DNA of 64,000 nucleotides from Acidobacteriota bacterium (GCA_021792135.1 JAJYVF010000011.1:62001-126000), one strand, 5' to 3'. Counted from the stretch's first letter, positions 26,228 to 36,391 are shown. The notes: a model not told the origin generated them from the letters alone. Made by a program: numbers and translations.

Positions 26228-26836
26228 TCAGAAATGATAGGCGATGCCGACCACTGGCTGGTAAACGTTGAAGAAGGTGTCGGTACGGAAGCCGTTGTTG
26301 GGGTACTGGAAGCTCGGCGCCTTCATGACCAGGCCCCGATATTCGGCGCGAATGTCGAAGCTGGGGCTGATCTCGTAGGCAAAGCCCCCGCCATAAATGC
26401 CCCCGATGCTGAGATTCCTGCTGATCTGGAACGTCTGCGTCTTGGCATCATCGATGGGCAGGAACATGAATGCGCCCGGACCCAGTTCGATGAAGGGATT
26501 CCAGTTCCTGAACGTGAAGCTGCGGACGTAGGCGGCAGAGACTTCCTGAATGCGGTCGTGGATCCGAAAGGCGCCGAAGTTGGTAACGTAGTGCTGTATG
26601 TTCTGGTTGTACTGGTAATTGGCTTCCAGAGCTCCGTGCGGGGTGAGCATGAAGCGATAGCTGACCAGCATCCCATAAAGCCCGGCGGTGGAGTGGAGAT
26701 TGACTGCATTGCCGGAGACGAAGGGCTGCATCCATGCAGCGTCGCTCATACTGATGTCCTGCCGGCTTTCCTGCGCAAAAGCCGGCACTGCCACAAGAGG
26801 CAGCAACCATAGAAACAACAACAGCGATTTCTTCAT
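26228..26836 (-). CDS. Outer-membrane beta-barrel protein (OmpA/porin-like small barrel)
   Basis: A 202-residue exported protein with a clean signal peptide (KKSLLLFLWLLPLVAVPAFA). Alternating hydrophobic strands with aromatic girdles follow (YGMLVSYRFMLTPHGALEAN, SIGGIYGGGFAYEISPSFDI). The C-terminal strand VYQPVVGIAYHF ends in phenylalanine, the outer-membrane insertion signal. It fits the eight-stranded 'outer membrane protein beta-barrel' group; the function is unknown. The ATG at 26836 is chosen for the signal peptide; the frame is open 43 codons further. Its stop is only 16 bp from the intron remnant. Confidence 0.8.
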   Translation of the reverse strand: MKKSLLLFLWLLPLVAVPAFAQESRQDISMSDAAWMQPFVSGNAVNLHSTAGLYGMLVSYRFMLTPHGALEANYQYNQNIQHYVTNFGAFRIHDRIQEVSAAYVRSFTFRNWNPFIELGPGAFMFLPIDDAKTQTFQISRNLSIGGIYGGGFAYEISPSFDIRAEYRGLVMKAPSFQYPNNGFRTDTFFNVYQPVVGIAYHF

Positions 26837-26980
26837 TCCTGGGTGAACCTCTTCAACTACCTGTTGGGACTGCACGCCGCAGCGCCGGACCCGCAGGCTC
26901 CGTGAAATTGCAAACATCGAGGGGATGTCTACCACGCCATTGTACCTGCCGCAGGGCATTTCCACAGCGTGTCGAGGAAG

Positions 26981-27961
26981 TCACGGCTGCGCGGAAGGCC
27001 GAGACTGCGCATCCGCACGGACGCGTGCCGATGCGCGCGGTACCACCTGTTCCACGCGCCACGCAAAGGGATGGCCGCGCTGGGAGGCGAGATTCTTCAC
27101 GGCAGCGAGAAAGGCGAGGCCGGCGTGCGAGAGGCTGGAGTGGGCGCGGTGCACGAGCCACAGGCGGCGCGTGATTTTCAGCTCGGGCACGGCGACCTGC
27201 ACCAGTTCGCCGCGCGCCAGCTCCGGCTCCACAGTAAGACCGGGGACCAGGGCGACGCCATTGCCCAGAGCGACGAAACGCTTGATGGCTTCGAGGCTGG
27301 GCAGCTCCACCCCCATATTGAGGGGAGTGTGATGGCGGGCGAAGGTCTCGATAACACGCTGCCGGAGCGGCGAAGCGACATTGTGGGCGATGAAGTTCTG
27401 GGCTCCGAGTTCACGGATCGAAACCTGCTTGTGCCTCGCAAGCGGATGCCCGGGATCGACGACGAACACAACAGAGTCGGTGTAGACGGCGATGGAGCGG
27501 AGCCGGTCGTCGTCGGGCCGGAAGGAGAGGATGCCAAACTCGATGGCGCGCTCCAGCAACTGATCGGAAATGCGGCTGGCGAGCGAGCGCTGCACGGTGA
27601 CCCCGATGTGGGGACAGACGCGGCGGAAGGCATCGAGCACCGGCAACAGCCAGAGGCAGGTGTATTCGTTGGCAACCACGGTGAGGCGGCCGCGTTCGAG
27701 GGAGCGCAGTTCTTCGAGGGCGGTGACGGTTTCGCCGCGCAGCTGGAGGAGCCGCTCGGCGTATCCGCGGAGTAACTCGCCGGCGGCGGTGAGAGTGCCT
27801 TCGCGCGAGGAGCGCTCCAGGAGAGGCTCACCCACCTCTTCTTCCAGTTTGCGGATGGTGTGGCTGATGGCGGGCTGGGTGCGGCGCAGGCGCAGCGCAG
27901 CGCGGGAAAAGCCCTTCTCCTCGACGACGGCCAGGAAGGTTTCGAGCTGAGAGAGATCCAT
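26981..27961 (-). CDS. LysR-family transcriptional regulator
   Basis: A 326-residue LysR-type regulator. The N-terminal winged helix is MDLSQLETFLAVVEEKGFSR to TQPAISHTIRKLEEEVG (residues 1-45). The effector-binding domain spans about 90-300 (GRLTVVANEYTCLWLLPVLD, GVALVPGLTVEPEL). A basic C-terminal tail follows. It is read divergently from leuA with about 185 bp between the two start codons, the classical layout for a LysR protein controlling its neighbour, so control of the leu-ilv cluster is likely. Effectors could be a pathway intermediate such as isopropylmalate or acetolactate. The ATG at 27961 lacks a clear ribosome-binding site. Confidence 0.9.
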   Translation of the reverse strand: MDLSQLETFLAVVEEKGFSRAALRLRRTQPAISHTIRKLEEEVGEPLLERSSREGTLTAAGELLRGYAERLLQLRGETVTALEELRSLERGRLTVVANEYTCLWLLPVLDAFRRVCPHIGVTVQRSLASRISDQLLERAIEFGILSFRPDDDRLRSIAVYTDSVVFVVDPGHPLARHKQVSIRELGAQNFIAHNVASPLRQRVIETFARHHTPLNMGVELPSLEAIKRFVALGNGVALVPGLTVEPELARGELVQVAVPELKITRRLWLVHRAHSSLSHAGLAFLAAVKNLASQRGHPFAWRVEQVVPRASARVRADAQSRPSAQP

Positions 27962-28020
27962 AAGGACATTCTGCGAAAGCAGCCACAATCAGCTTACACA
28001 TGAGAATAGTTTATGGAAAT

Positions 28021-28040
28021 GCAAAGTATTACAAATTTGC
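28021..28040. promoter_or_regulatory. Candidate LysR operator in the lysR-leuA spacer
   Basis: GCAAAGTATTACAAATTTGC has 5-bp inverted arms (GCAAA and TTTGC) around an A/T-rich centre and fits the loose T-N11-A pattern of LysR sites. It stands out as an A/T-rich block in G+C-rich DNA, midway between the divergent genes. Judged by eye only. Confidence 0.45.
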
Positions 28041-28146
28041 TTTATGATGCCGCCTTTGCGAAACTGACCGGGAGAGGAGCAAGATGGCTCCAGGCGCTGG
28101 ATTCGCGCGCGAACTGAGTCCCTTGTTCCGCCGGGAAGAGCACCCT

Positions 28147-29385
28147 ATGCCCCAGAACCGGATCCACTTCTTCGACACCACCCTGCGCGACGGCGAGCAG
28201 TCGCCGGGCTGCAGCATGACCCACCATGAAAAGCTGGCGCTGGCCGGTTCGCTGGCCGAGCTCGGGGTGGATATCCTGGAAGCCGGCTTTGCGATTGCTT
28301 CCGACGGCGACTTTGCAGCGATCTCGGCGATTGCCGAGCAGGTGCGCGGGCCGAAGATCGCTTCCCTGGCCAGGGCGCGGCGTGAAGACATCGAGCGGGC
28401 GGCGAAATCGGTGGAGAGGGCGGAACGGCCGCGGATTCATGTTTTTCTGGCCAGCTCGGATATTCATCTGCAGTACAAGCTGAGAATGACGCGGGAACAG
28501 GCGCTGGAGCAGGTTGCCCGGATGGTGGCGCTGGCCCGGACCTATGTCGATGACGTGGAGTTCTCGCCGGAAGATTCAACGCGAACCGACCATGATTTTC
28601 TCTGCCAGTTTGTGGAGGCGGCGATCCGGGCCGGCGCGACGACCATCAATCTGCCGGATACCGTGGGCTATGCGACTCCGGAAGAGTACGCCGCGATGTT
28701 CAGGATGATCCTGGAGCGGGTGGCGGGAGCCGAGAAGGTGATTCTGTCGACGCACTGCCACAACGATCTGGGGCTGGCGGTCGCGAATACGCTGGCGGCG
28801 ATCCGGGCCGGGGCGCGGCAGGTGGAGTGCACCATCAACGGCATCGGCGAGCGCGCGGGCAATGCCGCGCTCGAAGAGATCGCCGCGGCGCTGCGGGTGC
28901 GGGCGGATGCCTATCCGTGGGAGCACGGGCTGAAGACGGAAAAGCTGTATCCGGTAAGCCGGCAACTGGCGCAGACCATCAGCTTCGGGCCGGCGCCGAA
29001 TAAAGCGGTGGTGGGCGAAAACGCCTTTGCCCACGAGGCGGGAATTCACCAGCACGGCGTGCTGTCGAATCCGCTGACTTACGAGATCATGACGCCGGCT
29101 TCAGTAGGCGTGCCCACGAATCGGATGGTGCTGGGCAAACATTCCGGGCGGCATGCCCTGCGGTCCCGGCTGCACGAACTGGGGTATCGGCTGTCTGCGG
29201 CGGATCTGGATGCGGCGTACCTGGCATTCACGGAACTGGCCGATCGCAAGAAGGCGATCTACGACCAGGACCTGATTAACCTGGTGGCGCATCACCGCCG
29301 CCACGAAGACCTCATTTCCGAAGAGCAGACTGGGGACGGTCCGCGCGGCGGCGATCCCGCCTTCGCGGAGCCCACGGTGCATTAG
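28147..29385 (+). CDS. leuA: 2-isopropylmalate synthase lacking the regulatory domain
   Basis: A 412-residue enzyme condensing acetyl-CoA and 2-oxoisovalerate, the first committed leucine step. The TIM-barrel motifs are [17 protein letters not shown] (residues 8-24), the metal ligands [18 protein letters not shown] (about 220) and [14 protein letters not shown] (about 240). The subdomain sequence [20 protein letters not shown] (about 300) supports IPMS. Standard LeuA has about 510-520 residues with a C-terminal leucine-binding dimer domain; here the frame stops after subdomain II ([16 protein letters not shown]) and leuB starts 62 bp later. Feedback inhibition by leucine is therefore unlikely. 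Homocitrate or citramalate synthase are alternatives, but the leuBCD context favours LeuA. Ribosome-binding site GGAAGAG precedes the ATG. Confidence 0.88.
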   Translation: MPQNRIHFFDTTLRDGEQSPGCSMTHHEKLALAGSLAELGVDILEAGFAIASDGDFAAISAIAEQVRGPKIASLARARREDIERAAKSVERAERPRIHVFLASSDIHLQYKLRMTREQALEQVARMVALARTYVDDVEFSPEDSTRTDHDFLCQFVEAAIRAGATTINLPDTVGYATPEEYAAMFRMILERVAGAEKVILSTHCHNDLGLAVANTLAAIRAGARQVECTINGIGERAGNAALEEIAAALRVRADAYPWEHGLKTEKLYPVSRQLAQTISFGPAPNKAVVGENAFAHEAGIHQHGVLSNPLTYEIMTPASVGVPTNRMVLGKHSGRHALRSRLHELGYRLSAADLDAAYLAFTELADRKKAIYDQDLINLVAHHRRHEDLISEEQTGDGPRGGDPAFAEPTVH

Positions 29386-29446
29386 AGATCAACCCTGAAC
29401 CCGGTGGTCAGCCGGCAGAAGGGAAAACCATCTTCCAGGAAAGTTC

Positions 29447-30547
29447 ATGACGAAGAAGCTGAAGATTCTGGTGGTCGCCGGCGACGGAATCGGGCCGGAA
29501 GTGACGGGCGAAGCCGTCCGGGTGCTGCAGTCGGTGGCGGAAGAGGGCGGACACGAGTTTACGTTCCGCGAAGAGCCGATAGGCGGCGTGGCGATTCAAG
29601 GGCAGGGTTCTCCGCTGCCGAAGGTGACGCTCGAAGCCGCGCTGGCCAGCGATGCCGTGCTGTTGGGCGCGGTGGGGGGAAACGAGTTCAATGCGCTGCC
29701 GCCGAGCGAGCGCCCCGAGGCCGGGCTGCTGCAGCTGAGGAACGCGCTGGGGGGCTTTGCCAATCTGCGGCCGTCGTTCGCGTGGCCGGGGCTGAGCGCG
29801 AATTCGCCGCTGCGGCCGGAGGTGGTGGAAGGCGCGGACATTCTTTTTGTGCGCGAGCTGCTGGGCGGCCTGTATTTCGGCGAGCCGCGGCAGTGGGACA
29901 GGGCGAAGGGCGCGGCCTGGAATACGATGCGCTACACGCGCGACGAGGTGGTCCGCGTGGCGAAGGTGGCCTTCGAGCTGGCATCGAAGCGGGGGAAGAA
30001 GCTGACCTCGGTCGATAAGGCCAACGTGCTGGAGGTTTCCCAGCTGTGGCGGGCGGCGGTGACCGAGGTTGCGAAGGATTATCCGGATGTCGCCGTGGAA
30101 CACCAGTATGTGGACGCCATGGCCATGCACCTGATGAACCGGCCGCGGGACTTCGACGTGGTGCTGACGGAGAATCTGTTTGGCGACATTTTGTCCGATG
30201 AGGCCGCGGTGATTACCGGATCGCTGGGCATGCTGCCTTCGGCGACCATCGGCGGCAAGGTGAACCTGTACGAGCCGGTGCACGGGTCGGCTCCGGATAT
30301 CGCGGGCAAGGGCATCGCAAATCCGCTGGGCGCGATTCTGACGGCCGCGATGGTGCTGCGCTACTCGGCGGGCCTGGAAGATGAGGCGCAGGCGATTGAG
30401 GCGGCGGTGAAGCAGGTGCTGGCGCAGGGCGCGCGCACGGCGGATCTGGCCCGCGGGGACAAGTCGGTGAAGGTGCTGTCGACCCCGGAGGTCGGCGCGA
30501 AGGTGCTGGAAGCGCTGGGATCGCGGACGGGAGCGGCGGCTCGTTAG
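29447..30547 (+). CDS. leuB: 3-isopropylmalate dehydrogenase
   Basis: A 366-residue NAD-dependent oxidative decarboxylase, third leucine step. Signatures: [20 protein letters not shown] (residues 6-25), the substrate arginines in [17 protein letters not shown] (about 98-113), the metal-binding aspartates in [19 protein letters not shown] (about 240-258), and the NAD-site [20 protein letters not shown] (about 280). The length is usual. AGGAAAG precedes the ATG. It is the second gene of the leu-ilv cluster. Confidence 0.95.
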   Translation: MTKKLKILVVAGDGIGPEVTGEAVRVLQSVAEEGGHEFTFREEPIGGVAIQGQGSPLPKVTLEAALASDAVLLGAVGGNEFNALPPSERPEAGLLQLRNALGGFANLRPSFAWPGLSANSPLRPEVVEGADILFVRELLGGLYFGEPRQWDRAKGAAWNTMRYTRDEVVRVAKVAFELASKRGKKLTSVDKANVLEVSQLWRAAVTEVAKDYPDVAVEHQYVDAMAMHLMNRPRDFDVVLTENLFGDILSDEAAVITGSLGMLPSATIGGKVNLYEPVHGSAPDIAGKGIANPLGAILTAAMVLRYSAGLEDEAQAIEAAVKQVLAQGARTADLARGDKSVKVLSTPEVGAKVLEALGSRTGAAAR

Positions 30548-30608
30548 AGCAGGCCTGGCCGGCGGGCTCTTGGCCCACGGACGCGGACTCAGAATGACGG
30601 GAAGGGTT

Positions 30609-32042
30609 ATGACTGGAAATCCGAAGACATTATTTGAGAAGGTTTGGGAGTCGCACATCGTGGCCGAGCCGCAGGGAGAGCCTGCGCTGCTCTACGTCGA
30701 TCTGCACCTGATTCATGAAGTGACCTCGCCGCAGGCGTTTGAGGGGCTGCGCATGGCGGGGCGGAAGGTGCGGCGTCCGGACCGCTCGGTGGCCACGGTG
30801 GATCACAACGTGCCCACGACGGCGAACCGGCTGGTGATCGAGGACCCCATTGCCGCGAAGCAGATTGAGACGCTCAGGAAGAACTGCGCGGACTTCGGCA
30901 TCACGCTGTACGATGTGCAGTCGCCACGGCAGGGCATCGTGCATGTGATCGGGCCGGAGCTGGGGCTGACCAAGCCGGGCATGACGATTGTCTGCGGCGA
31001 TTCGCATACTTCGACGCACGGCGCGCTGGGGGCGCTGGCGTTCGGCATCGGCACCTCGGAAGTGGAGCATGTGCTGGCAACGCAGTGCCTGCCGCAGTCG
31101 CGGCCGAAGACCTTCCGCATCTCCGTCGAGGGCGAACTGCCCGAGGGCGTGACCGCGAAAGACATCGTGCTGGGCATCATCGGCCGCATCGGCACGGATG
31201 GTGCGACGGGTTACGTGGTCGAGTACGCCGGTTCGGCCATTCGCTCGCTGAGCATGGAAGGCCGGATGACCATCTGCAACATGAGCATCGAGGCCGGGGC
31301 GCGGGCGGGCATGATCGCTCCCGACGAGACGACCTTTGCGTGGCTGAAGGGGCGGCCGTTTGCGCCGCAGGGCGCGGCGTGGGATGAGGCGGTTGCCGAA
31401 TGGCGCAAACTGGCCACCGATCCGGGCGCGAAGTTCGACCGCGAGCTGGTGATTCCCGCCATCGAGCTGGAGCCCTTCGTGACGTGGGGAACGAATCCGG
31501 GGATGGTGGTCGCGGTGACCGGCCAGGTGCCCGATCCCTCGGAGGCGCAGAGCGAGTCCGACAGGCGGGGTTATGCGCGGGCGCTCGAGTACATGGATCT
31601 GAAGCCGGGCACGCCGATCGAGGAGATCGCCATCGACCGCGTGTTTATCGGGTCGTGCACCAATTCGCGGATCGAAGACCTGCGCGCCGCGGCGAAGGTG
31701 GTGGCGGGGCACAAAGTTCACCAGAACGTGCGCGCCATGGTGGTCCCGGGATCGCAGCTGGTGAAGGCGCAGGCGGAAAAGGAAGGCCTGGACGCGATCT
31801 TCAGAGAGGCGGGTTTCGAGTGGCGGGAGCCAGGCTGCTCGATGTGCCTGGGGATGAATCCCGACACGCTGCAGCCGGGCGAGCGCTGCGCCTCGACCAG
31901 CAACCGCAACTTCGAAGGGCGGCAGGGACGCGGCGGACGCACGCATCTGGTGAGCCCGATGATGGCGGCGGCAGCGGCCGTCAGGGGGCACTTCACCGAC
32001 GTGCGGACGTGGGAATTCAGGAAGGAAGAGGTGCTGGCGTAA
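30609..32042 (+). CDS. leuC: 3-isopropylmalate dehydratase large subunit
   Basis: A 477-residue aconitase-family [4Fe-4S] subunit isomerising 2- to 3-isopropylmalate with LeuD. Cluster cysteines are in [13 protein letters not shown] (about residue 344) and [11 protein letters not shown] (about 407-410). The N-terminus [12 protein letters not shown] and the segment [19 protein letters not shown] are typical. The ATG at 30609 has GAAGGG upstream; a longer frame reaches 30570. Its TAA shares one base with the leuD ATG (TAATG), so the subunits are translationally coupled. Confidence 0.95.
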   Translation: MTGNPKTLFEKVWESHIVAEPQGEPALLYVDLHLIHEVTSPQAFEGLRMAGRKVRRPDRSVATVDHNVPTTANRLVIEDPIAAKQIETLRKNCADFGITLYDVQSPRQGIVHVIGPELGLTKPGMTIVCGDSHTSTHGALGALAFGIGTSEVEHVLATQCLPQSRPKTFRISVEGELPEGVTAKDIVLGIIGRIGTDGATGYVVEYAGSAIRSLSMEGRMTICNMSIEAGARAGMIAPDETTFAWLKGRPFAPQGAAWDEAVAEWRKLATDPGAKFDRELVIPAIELEPFVTWGTNPGMVVAVTGQVPDPSEAQSESDRRGYARALEYMDLKPGTPIEEIAIDRVFIGSCTNSRIEDLRAAAKVVAGHKVHQNVRAMVVPGSQLVKAQAEKEGLDAIFREAGFEWREPGCSMCLGMNPDTLQPGERCASTSNRNFEGRQGRGGRTHLVSPMMAAAAAVRGHFTDVRTWEFRKEEVLA

Positions 32043-32665
32043 TGGAAAAGTTCCGCACATTAACGTCGAAGGTGATGCCGCTCGACCGGGTGAATGTCGA
32101 TACCGATCAGATCATTCCCAAGCAGTTTCTGAAGCGCATCGAGCGCACCGGCTACGGCGAGTTTCTGTTCTTCGACTGGCGCAACGATCCCGGATTCGAG
32201 CTGAATAATCCGGGCTACAAGGGCGCGCAGATTCTGGTCGCGGCCAAAAACTTCGGCTGCGGATCGTCGCGCGAGCATGCGGCGTGGGCGCTGGGGGACT
32301 ACGGCTTCCGCTGCGTGATTGCGCCGACCTTCGCGGACATCTTCCACTCGAACGCCGGGAAGAACGGAATCCTGCTGATCACGCTGCCGGAGGAGCAGGT
32401 GCAGACGCTGCTCGACCGGGCGGCGAAAACGGGCGGCTACACGCTGTCGGTTTCGCTCGAAGAGAACACGATTCGCGACGAGCAGGGCTTCAGCACGACC
32501 TTCTCCATCGATCCTTTTCGCCGCGACTGCCTGCTGAACGGCCTCGACGATATCGGGCTGACGCTGCGGCACGCGCACGAACTCGATCAGTTTGAACAAC
32601 AGCACGATGCCGCCTTTTGGGTGACCCCTCGTGCCAACGCATCGGAGGAAGCAGCTCGCGCATGA
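32042..32665 (+). CDS. leuD: 3-isopropylmalate dehydratase small subunit
   Basis: A 207-residue swivel-domain partner of LeuC. The N-terminus LDRVNVDTDQIIPKQFLKRI and the signature FGCGSSREHAAWALGDYGFR (about residues 70-90) are diagnostic, as is FADIFHSNAGKNGIL. The last 20 residues, rich in Ala and Glu, are unremarkable. Its start overlaps leuC and its stop overlaps ilvD (ATGA), tying leucine genes directly to the isoleucine/valine genes. Confidence 0.95.
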   Translation: MEKFRTLTSKVMPLDRVNVDTDQIIPKQFLKRIERTGYGEFLFFDWRNDPGFELNNPGYKGAQILVAAKNFGCGSSREHAAWALGDYGFRCVIAPTFADIFHSNAGKNGILLITLPEEQVQTLLDRAAKTGGYTLSVSLEENTIRDEQGFSTTFSIDPFRRDCLLNGLDDIGLTLRHAHELDQFEQQHDAAFWVTPRANASEEAARA

Positions 32666-34353
32666 GCACGAATGGCAAGACGTCGTCCGGGAAGCTCTAT
32701 TCCATCGCTGTCACTGAAGGACCGAACCGCGCACCGGCGCGCGCCATGTTTCGCGCCTCGGGATTCACGCGCGAGGATCTGAGCAAGCCGATCATCGGGA
32801 TCGCCAATACCTGGACCGAAATCGGCCCGTGCAACTTTCATCTGCGGCGCATTGCCGAGGCTGTGAAGCAGGGCATTCGCGAGGCCGGCGGCACCCCCAT
32901 GGAGTTCAACACCGTCACCATCTCCGATGGGATCACCATGGGAACCGAGGGCATGAAGGCTTCGCTGATCAGCCGCGAAGTGATCGCCGATTCGGTAGAA
33001 CTGGTGACGCGCGGCAATCAATTCGACGGGCTGGTGTGCATCGCGGGATGCGACAAGAACATGCCGGGCACGGTGATGGCGCTGGCGCGGCTCGACATTC
33101 CCGGGATGATGCTCTATGGCGGCTCGATTGCGCCGGGACATCTGAACGGAAAGGATCTGACGATCCAGGATGTCTTCGAGGCGGTGGGCGCGCACGCCGC
33201 GGGCAAGCTGGATGACGCCGGTCTGGAAGCGGTGGAAACGCATGCCTGTCCGGGCGAAGGCGCATGCGGCGGCCAGTTCACCGCGAACACCATGGCGATG
33301 GCCTGCGAATTTCTGGGGATCTCGCCGATGGGGCTCTCCGGCGTACCGGCCTTCATTGAGGAGAAGCTGGAGGCTTCGCGGCAGGCGGGGCGCATCGTGA
33401 TGGATCTGGTGCGGCGCGGGATCAGGCCCAGCCAGCTGATCACGCCGAAAGCTCTCGAGAACGCTATCGCCAGCGTTGCGGCTTCGGGCGGATCGACCAA
33501 TGCCGTCCTCCACTTCCTCGCGATTGCGAAGGAGGCAGGCATTCCGCTCACCATTGACGATTTCGACCGCATCAGCACGAAGACGCCGCTGCTCTGCGAT
33601 CTGAAGCCGGGCGGCAAATATGTGGCCGTGGATTATCAGGCCGCGGGCGGCAGCCGCCTGCTGGCGAAGCGGCTGGTGGATGCGGGGCTGATTGACGGTT
33701 CGTGCCCCAACGTAAGCGGCAAGACGCTGGCGGAAGAAGCGGCCGAAGCGAAAGAGACGCCGGGGCAGGAGGTCATTCATACGCTCGACAGGGCGCTGAA
33801 GCCGTCGGGCGGCCTGGTGATCCTCAAAGGGAATCTGGCGCCCGAGGGCTGCGTGATCAAGGTGGCGGGGCACAAGCGCCTGGAGCATCGCGGGCCGGCC
33901 CGCGTCTTCGACAACGAGCATGCGGCCTTCCACGCCGTGGAGTCCGGCCAGATCAAGCCGAATGACGTGATGGTCATCCGCTACGAGGGCCCGAGAGGCG
34001 GACCCGGCATGCAGGAGATGCTGGGCGTGACCGCTGCGGTCGCAGGCATTCCGGAGCTGACCGACACGGTCGCGCTGCTGACGGACGGACGATTCTCCGG
34101 TGCGACGCGCGGGCTGATGGCCGGCCACGTGGCGCCCGAGGCTGCTGTCGGCGGCCCAATCGCGGCGGTACGCGAAGGCGACATCATCCATTTCGATATC
34201 CCCAACCGCAAGCTGAATGTCGAGATTGCAGATGCCGAAGTCGCGAAGCGATTGAAGGAGTGGAAGAAGCCGGAGCCGAGATTTGCGCGCGGCGTCTTCC
34301 GCAAGTACGCCAATTCGGTTTCGTCGGCGGCCGAGGGCGCAGTCACGAATTAG
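32662..34353 (+). CDS. ilvD: Dihydroxy-acid dehydratase
   Basis: A 563-residue Fe-S dehydratase producing the 2-oxoacid precursors of valine and isoleucine. Cluster cysteines are in CIAGCDKNMPG (about residue 130) and THACPGEGACGGQFTANTMA (about 197-205). C-terminal signatures are YEGPRGGPGMQEML and LLTDGRFSGATRGLMAGHVA. The length matches the bacterial enzyme. The ATG at 32662 overlaps the leuD stop. A 77-bp gap follows before ilvB. Confidence 0.96.
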   Translation: MSTNGKTSSGKLYSIAVTEGPNRAPARAMFRASGFTREDLSKPIIGIANTWTEIGPCNFHLRRIAEAVKQGIREAGGTPMEFNTVTISDGITMGTEGMKASLISREVIADSVELVTRGNQFDGLVCIAGCDKNMPGTVMALARLDIPGMMLYGGSIAPGHLNGKDLTIQDVFEAVGAHAAGKLDDAGLEAVETHACPGEGACGGQFTANTMAMACEFLGISPMGLSGVPAFIEEKLEASRQAGRIVMDLVRRGIRPSQLITPKALENAIASVAASGGSTNAVLHFLAIAKEAGIPLTIDDFDRISTKTPLLCDLKPGGKYVAVDYQAAGGSRLLAKRLVDAGLIDGSCPNVSGKTLAEEAAEAKETPGQEVIHTLDRALKPSGGLVILKGNLAPEGCVIKVAGHKRLEHRGPARVFDNEHAAFHAVESGQIKPNDVMVIRYEGPRGGPGMQEMLGVTAAVAGIPELTDTVALLTDGRFSGATRGLMAGHVAPEAAVGGPIAAVREGDIIHFDIPNRKLNVEIADAEVAKRLKEWKKPEPRFARGVFRKYANSVSSAAEGAVTN

Positions 34354-34430
34354 CTGGAAGCGGGTAGCAGTCGTGGGCCAGGCAGCACAAAGCGCGTTCC
34401 CCAGAGCGCACTAAGAACGAGGAGCACAAC

Positions 34431-36227
34431 ATGGGAACGGCAAAGAAGGGTCATTCACACAGTACACAGACAGGCGGCGCCGCAAAGGCGCCGGCGACTG
34501 GCGGGACGCGGCTCACCGGAGCCGAAATCCTGTGGGCGACACTCGAAGGCGAAGGGGTGGACGTCGTCTTCGGTTATCCGGGCGGGGCGATCCTGCCCGC
34601 CTACGACGCGCTGCGGAAGTTTCCGATTCGGCACGTGCTGGTGCGGCACGAGCAGGGCGCGTCGCACATGGCCGATGGGTATGCGCGCGCATCGGGCAAG
34701 GTGGGCGTAGCGATTGCGACCTCGGGGCCGGGCGCGACGAATCTTGTTACCGGCATTGCCACAGCGATGCTCGATTCGGTGCCGATGGTGTGCATCACGG
34801 GTCAGGTTTCGAGCAAGGTTCTGGGGACGGATGCCTTCCAGGAAGTGGATATCACCGGCATTACGCTCCCACTGACCAAGCACAACTACCTCGTGACGCG
34901 GGCGGAGGAGGTTGCGCCCGTGCTGCGTCAGGCGTTTATGGTGGCGCGGTCGGGGCGTCCGGGGCCGGTGCTGGTGGACATCACGAAAGACGCGCAGCAG
35001 GGCTCGGCGGAGTTCAATTTCGTGGCGGCCGAGCCGAAGCCGCATCGTCCGCACCCCATGCTGAAAACGGAGTCGGCGGCCACGGTGCAGGCGGCGGAGC
35101 TGATCCGCAGCGCGAAGAAGCCCGTCATTCTCGCCGGGCACGGGATCATCCAGTCGGCCGCATACGCCCAGGTGCGCACGCTGGCCGAGCGCATGAAGAT
35201 TCCGGTGGCGTCCACGCTGCTGGGGCTGGGAGCGTTTCCTGCGTCGCATCCGCTGTCGCTGGGCATGATGGGCATGCACGGGGAGGCGTGGGTGAATCAC
35301 GCGATCCAGCAGTCGGATCTGCTGATCGCCTGCGGGATGCGCTTCGATGACCGGGTGACAGGATCGCTGGCGACCTATGCGCCGAATGCGAAGAAGATTC
35401 ACATGGAGGTCGATCCGGCGGAGATCAACAAGAACGTGAAGGCCGATGTGGCGCTGATCGGCGACCTGAAGGAAGTGCTGGAGGCGCTGCTGCCGCATTT
35501 GGCTCCGCGGGCTGACAACGGAGAGTCGGCCTGGCTGCGGGAGATCGAGGCCAGCAAGGGCGAGGTCGCGGTGCGCGACATCAAGAACCTGCCGGACAGC
35601 GGGCACCTCTATGCGGCGCACGTGATGCACGACCTGTGGCGCGCCACCGACGGCAAGGCCATCGTGGTGACCGACGTGGGCCAGCACCAGATGTGGGAAG
35701 CGCAGTACTACAAGCACGATGAGCCGCGCACGCTGATCACTTCCGGCGGACTGGGAACGATGGGCTTCGCCTTGCCTGCCGCGATTGGGGCGAAGATCGC
35801 CTGCCCGGAGAAGGAGGTCTGGGTGGTGGCCGGCGATGGCGGATTCCAGATGACGGCGGCAGAGCTTTCCACGGCGGCGCAGGAGGACCTGGACCTCAAG
35901 ATCGCTGTGGTCAACAACGGCTATCTGGGCATGGTGCGACAGTGGCAGGAATTTTTTTACGAGAAGAATTACGAGGCTTCGCCGCTGCGCAGTCCCGATT
36001 TCGTGAAGCTGGCGGAGGCGCACGGAATCCGAGGTGTCGCGGTGCACAAGCGAAGCGAGGTACTGCCAGCAGTCGCGGAAGCGCGGAGCCACAAGGGACC
36101 GTTTGTGATCAACTTTCAGGTGGAAAAGGAAGATTCGGTCTATCCGATGATTCCGGCGGGCTCGGCGCTGCATGAGATGATCCGGCGGCCCAACAATCCC
36201 TTAGTAGAAACGGCGCAGGACAAGTGA
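34431..36227 (+). CDS. ilvB: Acetolactate synthase large (catalytic) subunit
   Basis: A 598-residue ThDP/FAD enzyme making acetolactate or acetohydroxybutyrate from pyruvate. The ThDP-activating glutamate lies in VLVRHEQGASHMADGYARAS; VVFGYPGGAILPAYDAL precedes it. The ThDP-metal motif is VVAGDGGFQMTAAELSTAAQ to AVVNNGYLGMVRQWQEFFY. A roughly 20-residue polar N-terminus (HSHSTQTGGAAKAPATG) precedes the core and may be disordered. GAGGAG lies before the ATG. It pairs with the ilvH subunit downstream. Confidence 0.95.
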   Translation: MGTAKKGHSHSTQTGGAAKAPATGGTRLTGAEILWATLEGEGVDVVFGYPGGAILPAYDALRKFPIRHVLVRHEQGASHMADGYARASGKVGVAIATSGPGATNLVTGIATAMLDSVPMVCITGQVSSKVLGTDAFQEVDITGITLPLTKHNYLVTRAEEVAPVLRQAFMVARSGRPGPVLVDITKDAQQGSAEFNFVAAEPKPHRPHPMLKTESAATVQAAELIRSAKKPVILAGHGIIQSAAYAQVRTLAERMKIPVASTLLGLGAFPASHPLSLGMMGMHGEAWVNHAIQQSDLLIACGMRFDDRVTGSLATYAPNAKKIHMEVDPAEINKNVKADVALIGDLKEVLEALLPHLAPRADNGESAWLREIEASKGEVAVRDIKNLPDSGHLYAAHVMHDLWRATDGKAIVVTDVGQHQMWEAQYYKHDEPRTLITSGGLGTMGFALPAAIGAKIACPEKEVWVVAGDGGFQMTAAELSTAAQEDLDLKIAVVNNGYLGMVRQWQEFFYEKNYEASPLRSPDFVKLAEAHGIRGVAVHKRSEVLPAVAEARSHKGPFVINFQVEKEDSVYPMIPAGSALHEMIRRPNNPLVETAQDK

Positions 36228-36253
36228 AGCAGGGGTGAAGCGATCAGTGCAGG

Positions 36254-36366
36254 AGCGGTCAGGGATAAAGGGGTCGGCTGGCGACGCGTCCGATTCGTCT
36301 CCTGCTGCCGGCGGCACGCTTCCTCCGACAGCTTTGTTATTCCTGGCTGTGTTACCCCTGACCGCT
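36254..36366. repeat. 113-bp element with 11-bp terminal inverted repeats between ilvB and ilvH
   Basis: AGCGGTCAGGG (36254-36264) and its exact reverse complement CCCTGACCGCT (36356-36366) flank a 91-bp interior. The layout resembles a miniature inverted-repeat element or a long regulatory hairpin. It occupies the only large gap (164 bp) between the two acetolactate synthase subunit genes. Confidence 0.5.
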
Positions 36367-36391
36367 TCATTACTGGCTGCCTGAGGTGTTT

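Noticed and set aside
28042-28146. A leader peptide or attenuator before leuA
   Set aside because: The short frame ahead of leuA is not rich in leucine, valine or isoleucine codons and no terminator/antiterminator pair is visible.
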